Origin: an uncultured Eggerthellaceae bacterium
GTDB lineage: Bacteria > Actinomycetota > Coriobacteriia > Coriobacteriales > Eggerthellaceae
Reading direction: 5' to 3'
Length of the DNA stretch: 12,730 bases
Assembly: GCA_910588945.1 (NCBI GenBank)
Contig: CAJUSF010000021.1
Location: 1 to 12,730 of the forward strand
Shown: one piece after another, positions 9,701 to 12,730 of the stretch
Layout: the number at the start of each line of letters is the position of its first letter
Position numbering within the stretch: position 1 is the first letter of the stretch
Made by a program: the position numbers and the translations under genes
The notes under the pieces: model-generated
Told to the model about the DNA's origin: nothing
Seen by the model: the letters and a program-made list of their open reading frames with translations, nothing else
Database searches by the model: none

Positions 9701-12700
9701 GTGCCCACGCGTGTAAAGTGCACTTTACTTAGAGACTTCGCACCATCAAACATATGGCGCATGTCAGCTCGATTTCCCTCACCAACGCGCTCGAATTTCA
9801 CAGACTTCAAGTTCTTTGCACCCTTGAACATATACTGCATGTTCGCAGCAGGGGCTTGTGCGAATTTCTTGAGAGTTACCATAAACTCACCGTCTGGCAC
9901 CGCACCTGTACCCATATCAGCAAACGATGATGCAAACAGCTCTGTCAAGTTCACAGAGTCATTATTAAAGTTAAAGCCAGTCTCTTTCTCAAGGATAGTG
10001 CCATCAGCTTGTGTGATTGTTTGTCCTGTCGGATTATCAAACGCGCCAAGGCTAACTTTTTCAAGGTCTGTCATATCTGCAAATGCAAGGGTGGCACGGG
10101 TGACCCCTGAGGTATCTGCAAAGCCTGGCAAGATGAGCTTTCCTGCCTTGTTGCCATCAACGACCGGATCATCAAATCCAAATACGCCATCAGGGGCTGC
10201 TTGCACGATCTCGGTGATGCCAGTGAGCCCTTGGAAGGCACCATACATTGAGATGATGTCGTCTTTTATCTCAAGGTTTCTAATATCTACAAACTCGATG
10301 TTTTGCGCACCGAAGAAGAAGTACTCAAGAGAACCATGAGCAGTAACTGTCTTTGATACTTGCGCTTTTGTAAAGGATGCTGCCTCAGGATTTCCTGCAG
10401 CCTCCACCCAAGGCGCTAGTGTCTCGCGTGTCTGTTTGCCAAGATCGCGCATGAGACCCCACTGACCATCTGTCGGGAAGATCGACAGCATACGCCCGCC
10501 ACCGTTGTCTTGAGAAAGCTCACGCACCGACCAACCAACAGATGTGCCCTCATCAAATATCTGCTCACCCAAGCGTGTCTCATCAGGGCCAGCATATTCA
10601 TAAATGCCCTCATATCCGATGTATCCTGATGCAATAAGGTCACCTTGTCCTGTTGTTGGATCAATCGGTGTGCCTTCAATCTCAAGGTCAACATAATGGC
10701 GAAGTATCCAAGCTTGTCGATACTCAACAGAGCCTCCTATAAGGTTTACAGCACCGCTGTAGGAATTGCCCTCCATAGTCGGGCACTCCATAAGAGCATC
10801 TTTTGATGTAGGTCCGCCATCTTTAACTTCGATGTCAGCTTGAAGAACGTATGCGGGGTTCTCGTTTACTGACTCTCTATCCCAAACAAAGCCGTTTAGA
10901 ACCTTTGTGAAGGCGCTACCTATTGTGACCTTGCGCTCATCTGTGCGCGTCTTGTCACTAAGACCAGAACCATCGAGCATATGACGCATGCCAGTATATG
11001 CCACACCTTCATCATCTACATCACCTTTGATAGCAGATGAACCAATACCGCTAAGATCAAGTGTTGTAAGTGCGCTTGTATGAGCAAATGCATACTCAAG
11101 AGATGTCGCAGACGCCACATCTTCTATATGCTTTGCACCAAGTGTGATGCTTGTAGCTGATGTATCTCCATCAAAGATATGTGCCATAGATGCACTTGCA
11201 TACCCAATGCCATCAACTGTAATGCTTGTAGCCCCTGTCATATTTGCAAAGGCCCAGTCCATCGTCTTGATGTGATTCCATCTCCACGCATCAGGCAAAA
11301 CGAGCGCTCCTGTTATAACAGGTGTAGCAGCAGTCTCTGCATTTCCCATCTCAGCAGATGTTGCATGGCGAATGGAACTCGCGCCGGCTTGTCCATATGC
11401 AAAGCCTGCAATAGATGTGTTTACGCGAGACTCTCCCGTATCTGGGTCTACATCGTTGTCATATGAAAGCGCTGGCACGCCTGTTAGATCGATATTTGGC
11501 ATGGAGGATTTGATGCTCGAGTCAGGATCTGAATCTACAAGCATCTCAGTGGACGCCATATAACCGTAGAGCGAGCGTGCCCAACCATAAGGGTCAGCCT
11601 CAGCGTATTTGCGGCTCATATGCGCATAGTGAGAGTTAGCTCCAAGCGTGGCCGCGGATGGGTGGAGCTGACCGTCAGCGTCGGTATCCATTAACGCAAA
11701 TGCTCCTAGAGCGAAGTAGGTAAGGTTTGCATTTCTCATACCTACCTCAACAAGGTCCACTGATACATCCACACCTGAAAGATCAGAACTCGATGAGATC
11801 TTTGAGATCGCACGGGTCATATCTGTGCCATCCCCATTGCCAACCTCTGTGAGCGCCACACTCTTTAATCTGGTGTCATTAGCAAGCATCTCTGTGAGAT
11901 TAGATGCATCTCCGTTACCAACATTTACAAGCTCGATCTTTCTCAAGTTAGGCAGATTCGATGCCATGTTAGAAAGATCTGCTCCGTTTCCGTTTCCGGA
12001 ATCAGATATGTATAGAGATGTCGCCTCATCATCTGCAAACGATCCGCTAAACATCGTCGTCATCGTTGCCATATTGGCATTGCCGATACCAGATATGCGC
12101 ACATCTATCAAGTTTGGCATGTTTGCAAAGGCAGACTTTGCATTTGTGATGGTGGGCTTAGTGGTGCTTTGGTTAAGACCTGATGGCAAAATAGCGATGC
12201 CGGATTGAGCCTGTGCACCAGATACAGTGCCATCTGAGTGAGCGCCAGGGATTACAACACCGTTAGTCTCTGTAGGATACACGCCAACACCATCAGCCAT
12301 ATATACATGCTCAATGCCTGTGGCTCCTGCCAAAATCTGCTCTATAGAGGTAGTCTTGTCTGCAATCTCTAGTTTTGACATGTCGACCCATTTGACATTT
12401 GTGCATCCATACAAGAAGTTCTCAAGGTCTCCATATGCAGTAACACCTGGATCAAAGACAACCTTGTCAAACATCTCGGCATAAGAAGATACCGCCGCAT
12501 TCCACGGTGCAAATGTTTGAGTGGTAGAGCCCATAGAGCGCATGTATCCAGACTTTCCATTTGTCGGATAGATGCGAAGAAGACCGGTACCGTTGTCAGG
12601 ATCCCAAGCCTCAGTGCCTGTGGTGTCATTGCCGGGGCGTCCCTCAATTACCCAGCTAACCTCACCAACTGTATGGTGCACAGAACCTACCCAGCCCTCA

Positions 12701-12730
12701 TATCCAATCGTGCCGCCTTGCCAGGGGGAG
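772..12730 (-). CDS. Giant BspA-like (DUF285) and InlB B-repeat surface protein, partial at the N-terminus
   Basis: One uninterrupted frame of 3,985 codons runs from the right window edge to a TAG at 774-772. The GTG at 12681-12679 is internal: 16 more in-frame codons lie before it and align with the 'IGYEG' openings of later modules. So start, signal peptide and promoter are outside the window. Domain order (N to C): three DUF285 leucine-rich-like modules, a unique region of about 212 residues, at least twelve InlB/Listeria-Bacteroides repeats, a beta-rich C-terminal domain, and a Gly-Ser tail. Such proteins are typically exported and mediate adhesion or interaction with host or neighbouring cells; that role is inferred from the families and is not shown here. 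There are no enzyme motifs. The C-terminus has no LPXTG, no membrane helix and no basic tail, so the mode of attachment is unknown. The gene stands alone in the visible region, converging on a truncated sanA-like gene. Confidence 0.93.
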   Translation of the reverse strand, partial: SPWQGGTIGYEGWVGSVHHTVGEVSWVIEGRPGNDTTGTEAWDPDNGTGLLRIYPTNGKSGYMRSMGSTTQTFAPWNAAVSSYAEMFDKVVFDPGVTAYGDLENFLYGCTNVKWVDMSKLEIADKTTSIEQILAGATGIEHVYMADGVGVYPTETNGVVIPGAHSDGTVSGAQAQSGIAILPSGLNQSTTKPTITNAKSAFANMPNLIDVRISGIGNANMATMTTMFSGSFADDEATSLYISDSGNGNGADLSNMASNLPNLRKIELVNVGNGDASNLTEMLANDTRLKSVALTEVGNGDGTDMTRAISKISSSSDLSGVDVSVDLVEVGMRNANLTYFALGAFALMDTDADGQLHPSAATLGANSHYAHMSRKYAEADPYGWARSLYGYMASTEMLVDSDPDSSIKSSMPNIDLTGVPALSYDNDVDPDTGESRVNTSIAGFAYGQAGASSIRHATSAEMGNAETAATPVITGALVLPDAWRWNHIKTMDWAFANMTGATSITVDGIGYASASMAHIFDGDTSATSITLGAKHIEDVASATSLEYAFAHTSALTTLDLSGIGSSAIKGDVDDEGVAYTGMRHMLDGSGLSDKTRTDERKVTIGSAFTKVLNGFVWDRESVNENPAYVLQADIEVKDGGPTSKDALMECPTMEGNSYSGAVNLIGGSVEYRQAWILRHYVDLEIEGTPIDPTTGQGDLIASGYIGYEGIYEYAGPDETRLGEQIFDEGTSVGWSVRELSQDNGGGRMLSIFPTDGQWGLMRDLGKQTRETLAPWVEAAGNPEAASFTKAQVSKTVTAHGSLEYFFFGAQNIEFVDIRNLEIKDDIISMYGAFQGLTGITEIVQAAPDGVFGFDDPVVDGNKAGKLILPGFADTSGVTRATLAFADMTDLEKVSLGAFDNPTGQTITQADGTILEKETGFNFNNDSVNLTELFASSFADMGTGAVPDGEFMVTLKKFAQAPAANMQYMFKGAKNLKSVKFERVGEGNRADMRHMFDGAKSLSKVHFTRVGTGTNAQMSYMLSGVVPDDATIFPDTNKRKVEYDFYECGYEIARDENGELATTPSEDGKSQLYSTTGGFASMEHMFEGAFASPNMAEGSYVTFHKPLDGIPSVDTTSLDVANAQILSTTNIANASYLFFAGTNEDGSLKESHMKKIDLSGLPQITAASGASSSLAYMLAGCVDIKSVGHEVSDDVIFPQTYDLAGTTITPWRTNEISDVSYMLYGCTSLTNVKLVDFITNPYGMGAAFMFADCPALVECALTSSDEKEFISDPYAATSSAMRGEVTDMRGMFTNCVDLKYLSLFGIGTNNMPTRYGTQIDTTQEFIDDDYTGTYTEPTAMKDMFIGCTTLLENKDAPVTYADADNGSTSATTANGTTVNFKDKEITYGTNRPVITLGPAFKKVLNGFVWQRDSVEVEPTYVIAAQLEVYGGPFYRSSLMERPNIEGYAYNGYVNLANQDAIDHMGVWAQRKYINLKIQGVIYSDPDEGNILASGYIGYTGMYQNSPYDGTSVSWMIRANEGDTGATLLIYPTVGISGVMRGFGTTETTLAPWNAYGEYAYLSERITSVETSKKIICNGSLEAMFAGCSNIESMDLSSFEFIGPEPGVLGSGTTSMREMFRGLEKIEYVGYDPDAHAGPSIILPSVADGSACTDTSYMFAEMSHLELVDLHGFNGATGMKMNHMFEGAFQQKDKQNRVIMANIATGAGADLSYMFAGTADRPLYIKDVSLVRVGTGDFIEGTSASVHIPTDLSYLFANCPVLTKVELDTVGSGREAVLSHMFEGTAAHDIDARDEYLLDGKAITYDLTDVGIGGLAQMDFMFKDAFTYDKFDIANSYVRFATTLDLSVINEENEHSYGASTMRGMFYCDFDIEAGETTRNHMAKIDISGLVGVQPLNGIDSSLAFMFFGCDNIETVGYNAESSVVLPSPWDIRGVISMTGMFAFCEKLTNVDFIDACTSSIRGLTGGVNMAAMFAGDPKLATCNLTSSGAFTNPDTGATVGSANDMRWMFAGDEALDEVDLQGVGTRLAPFQMGVDSDVAATETDRHGVLQGGMVSMFDGCTKMTTQYIPKYQMVNGDYVIDETGSRVIEYYVTRAGYLSAGEDKQDEYLNNPANAVHENPGDPTSPLLGVEIPFSKIIIGREFTHVLNGFFQNREIADAAPQYVINSDVFVYGGPQKPQDLMWCPRVGGYEYNGHINIAGSKEVKDNLIKNVWTPREYQLMGAGVVTVRFNSEWVRVTNITDNSVSFTKLATSPSQQEKSFRGAIYNTDADGNKSTLRVPGAPVTAKDIQTPKAYGYIASTLEGDAFDVPVTVNPPTTTGATVPNYTYNTGDIIWYERFLVKDAQSKDDPAGLSPEPARDSPEVADALKKADRTISDHALIVVAPATTPEELAEAKSGYAWYVYEPYAFGSIGNVPTDDEKPINLYSYYTSIKYKVNLVNVGPNTKVENVAELDYEVQSGNPYQFTLPDPVVTTNEDGTTTDSFANESWNTSHTSFNRLGYSFLGWSISASPYASKIDSQYFMPGESVGAGTRMGAMSGSSTTPAVLYAHWTRTPVVDFYINGTTSYQVLVKQADGSWKEDFVNNVGIVTTKPHRQALTPDEVASGVKYGRIQHFDVNIPFVNKGATQPDTGWRTDYSVKNAWPIYDPAYPTTSTGQYPLTMVPPGFGMESDPSVMNPDVVPGSYISTVGGVSSYTQAVSGVVNTDTILYRRLYPERATIYYMPGYSDSAPENYSGSYSWDPNGYQLLQNQFSRAGYDFAGWNAIDPDTYHVDASGNVTYELVKDESGKPVLYPDRAIVDINDMQNNIVSSTTYIGRFVATWEPATYTITYNLDRGRWGANAGPESYRTVDIPANGLSIPRPERPGYVFDGWESLIISGDPALNAVIPPGTYGNLSFTAKWVLQQYTITCDLAGGRFPANASVPPGYNTESAPITLPVPIRDGYDFLGWSGGFLGSTQSVYVTIPAGMIGDQRFVAHWSAHRYSITYTLNGGTLDRETQYVKDDYVVTDPDYTLPTPTRPGYEFRGWSEQATPNSMSLTMTVPKGSTGSLHFIANWRSSNFKLTFEIAPGSWPSGYTPPTSYLPTSDPIVIPALPDIEDSRGKYKFVGWTQTEGGTLEGQPVKTFTIPRGSVGNRAYKAVFAGVQTNIGFVASLPAGVSVEDGTAYIKDGALNDVVIAEDAFETAHITLPGQDALSAKHYILRGWGASADALAQERPILQLTKSPTIRDIIAIGATPDAEGRYTLYAQWESAERAINYHLFGTGAVLNDAAPKTFYAGEATSLANAVPVWSGEGYKYNFAGWYTTPNYLAEDGTTETKVTEISADTTASIDLYARWDYEVAFDKNLASDVTVTGLPDTMRVTWIPTIASLSAEGIDTDGVDIDAMYKKWIGDSRAPKRNSATLTAPGYEFAGSYNTKYDGTGEGFAPGDAIAKGASTPSSTGSLVLYVQWSANSVSVNYMSDVTGDKTGIEGASPTDSYIKTYDADGNVEWIKVDATSTDPKAPGLPVADSLPGIQNITYGQSWTVSTKVPARTLGVDSEGNNIASGWRFDHWEATSEDGSTITLAAGASTSAKLEGWTSSSKTGALVAVWKFSAYAGYLDGNGGSARSGYAGQFTLFPADGATTITLPAGAKNPAAPEVLELPYTRDGFKFAGWEWTDADGNAQSCVWDTKTNAWATGANPVVDLVDAGSITFKARWEAIPYLIKFHTNTSEWDPTLNDGAGGYKDTSIVMETIKTQIDSTTPLTIPHQREDIKNQGLTLVGWGPDKTGNGVRFVCDDQISFVDMLADMKGAGMSDSEIWSEDENGNRVVNLYGHWSAVLNFEVPTEILFLIDPSTKEAFPVEGSIKSYTAGELEVVGLQADSVKAGFEQFFDNVMAVMLENTKISVTDKNDNVSVTVPMDSNTYYRPNPLDGNFEVPAGSPTNAAVLPLTYGLTLDERLSIQEIKKVYQNIEIGALHYELALKADLLRPGTGNGSGAGSGSGSGS
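775..825 (-). repeat. Gly-Ser-rich C-terminal tail with hexanucleotide tandem repeat
   Basis: The last 17 residues are 'PGTGNGSGAGSGSGSGS', ending directly at the TAG stop. The final eight residues are four Gly-Ser pairs coded by four adjacent six-base units (GGCTCG twice, GGTTCG twice on the minus strand, 798-775). Adjacent units can gain or lose copies without breaking the frame. In many surface proteins such a stretch is a linker before an anchor, but none follows here. Confidence 0.85.
826..1284 (-). other. C-terminal beta-rich domain of the giant protein
   Basis: About 153 residues follow the last 'LYGHW'. The domain starts with 'LNFEVPTEILFLIDPSTKEA' and goes on to 'IKSYTAGELEVVGLQAD'. 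Its last strands are 'IQEIKKVYQNIEIGALHYEL'. The layout (a 'VPT-x-(I/V)-x-F' strand, then 'I-K/x-x ... V-x-V', then a final 'IG-x-(L/V)-x-Y' strand) resembles a C-terminal beta-sandwich I recall from other large secreted proteins of Coriobacteriia and Firmicutes, but I cannot name the family. It may be the true cell-attachment or secretion-related part, since no other anchor is visible. Confidence 0.5.
1285..5442 (-). repeat. Stack of about twelve InlB B-repeats (Listeria-Bacteroides / Flg_new type)
   Basis: Units end in a conserved aromatic 'A-x-W' strand or a close variant. By those ends they lie at 5442-5083, 5082-4270, 4269-4033, 4032-3802, 3801-3568, 3567-3313, 3312-2989, 2988-2728, 2727-2386, 2385-1963, 1962-1642 and 1641-1285. 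The third to fifth are textbook examples of 77-79 residues ('YTITYNL ... RPGYVFDGW ... FTAKW'). The second is about 270 residues and probably hides a degenerate extra unit ending near 'ILYRRLY' (around 4600). The sixth ends in 'AVF' instead of 'A-x-W', and the ninth has 'FAGSY' in place of 'FAGW'. InlB B-repeats are small beta-grasp-like domains that act as stalks or spacers, and in some proteins bind ligands. Their place next to the C-terminus fits a stalk holding the DUF285 modules away from the cell, which is an inference. Confidence 0.87.
5443..6078 (-). other. Unique inter-repeat region of the giant protein
   Basis: About 212 residues separate the DUF285 modules from the InlB-like stack and resemble neither. 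The segment begins with a strand-rich part ('VVTVRFNSEWVRVTNI'), continues with a Pro/Thr-rich stretch around 5830-5740 and an acidic, Ala-rich, probably helical part (5700-5590). It ends with 'YAWYVYEPYAFGS'. It occurs only once in the visible protein. I do not recognise a family; a linker or a distinct functional head domain are both possible. Confidence 0.6.
6079..8274 (-). repeat. DUF285 module C (most canonical)
   Basis: The module opens with 'GNILASGYIGYTG' (from 8274), 'LLIYPTVGISGVMR' and 'LAPW' (8091-8080). It has about fourteen clear DUF285 units ('AMFAGCSNIE', 'YMFAEMSHLE', 'HMFEGAF', 'FMFFGCDNIE', 'GMFAFCEKL', 'WMFAGDEAL', 'SMFDGCTKM'). It closes with 'HVLNGFFQNRE' (VLNGF at 6300-6286), 'YGGP', 'LMWCPRVGG' and 'WTPREYQ'. 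No fourth opening block follows; instead the protein passes into a unique region. DUF285 units are known from BspA-like surface proteins and form solenoid-like stacks. Confidence 0.85.
8299..10644 (-). repeat. DUF285 module B
   Basis: The module opens with 'GDLIASGYIGYEG' (from 10644), 'LSIFPTDGQWGLMR' and 'LAPW' (10419-10408). About eleven recognisable DUF285 units follow, including 'YMFKGAKNL', 'HMFDGAKSL', 'FMFADCPAL', 'GMFTNCVDL' and 'DMFIGCTTL'. It closes with 'KVLNGFVWQRDSV' (VLNGF at 8529-8515), 'YGGP', 'LMERPNIEG' and 'YINLKIQG'. The order of units matches module C closely: both carry 'HM(K/A)KID(L/I)SGL' followed by 'SSLA(Y/F)M' and '(S/K)LTNV'. That supports internal duplication rather than chance similarity. 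Confidence 0.85.
10672..12730 (-). repeat. DUF285 module A (first visible module)
   Basis: This is the most divergent of three paralogous modules. It opens with 'GGTIGYEG' at the window edge, then 'LRIYPTNGKSGYMR' and 'FAPW' (12513-12502). A series of about ten DUF285-like units follows, mostly with degenerate signatures (for example 'FLYGCTNVK', 'TMFSGSF', 'EMLANDTRL', 'HMLDGSG'). It closes with 'KVLNGF' (the VLNGF part at 10902-10888), a 'GGP ... LMECP' segment and a 'YVDLEIEG' strand. The bases before its opening do not match the 'LIASG' / 'ILASG' leader of the later openings, which hints that this may be the first module of the protein. Confidence 0.8.

Noticed and set aside
9695..10339. 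214-codon plus-strand reading frame
   Set aside because: It is fully antisense to module B, where the minus-strand translation has clear DUF285 units; the plus-strand product has no recognisable domain.
12679..12681. GTG at 12681 as the start codon of the giant gene
   Set aside because: The frame continues upstream to the window edge, and the extra 16 residues include 'GGTIGYEG', which aligns with the conserved opening block of modules B and C.

Overview
The window is dominated by one giant minus-strand gene. It is open at the right edge and stops at 774-772, so 3,985 codons are visible and the N-terminus lies outside. It encodes a modular, secreted or surface-type protein built from two repeat families common in host-associated Gram-positive bacteria: BspA-like leucine-rich repeats of the DUF285 type (hydrophobic-M-F-x-G/x-C/x-x-L pattern), and InlB B-repeats (Listeria-Bacteroides / Flg_new type, with a '(G)Y-x-F-x-G-W ... 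A-x-W' pattern). This architecture, the moderate base composition and the SanA-like neighbour suggest a mucosal Gram-positive bacterium. Coriobacteriia (Actinomycetota) is my best guess, but the sequence does not prove it, and some Firmicutes carry similar proteins.

Layout, left to right. At 9-404 (+) is the N-terminal half of a SanA/YdcF-type (DUF218) membrane protein, cut off just after its domain begins. From 405 to 771 there is no gene. This stretch holds a long imperfect inverted repeat (475-496 / 603-623) enclosing smaller hairpins, and then a strong hairpin (652-676) that fits the terminator of the giant gene. From 772 to the right edge is the giant gene.

The giant protein, N to C: three paralogous DUF285 modules (A 12730-10672, B 10644-8299, C 8274-6079). 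Each opens with an 'IGYxG ... IYPT ... MR ... APW' block and closes with a 'VLNGF ... GGP ... LM' block. Then come a unique region (6078-5443), a stack of at least twelve InlB-like repeats (5442-1285), a C-terminal beta-rich domain (1284-826), and a short Gly-Ser tail (825-775) that runs straight into the stop with no LPXTG or membrane anchor.

The two genes converge and show no sign of a shared pathway. The main points for follow-up are the unnamed conserved module junctions, a 'VGxGxxAxM' variant of the DUF285 repeat, the anchorless Gly-Ser tail with a hexanucleotide tandem repeat, the decapitated sanA-like gene, and the inverted-repeat structure between the genes. I see no phage, CRISPR, toxin-antitoxin or biosynthetic system here.
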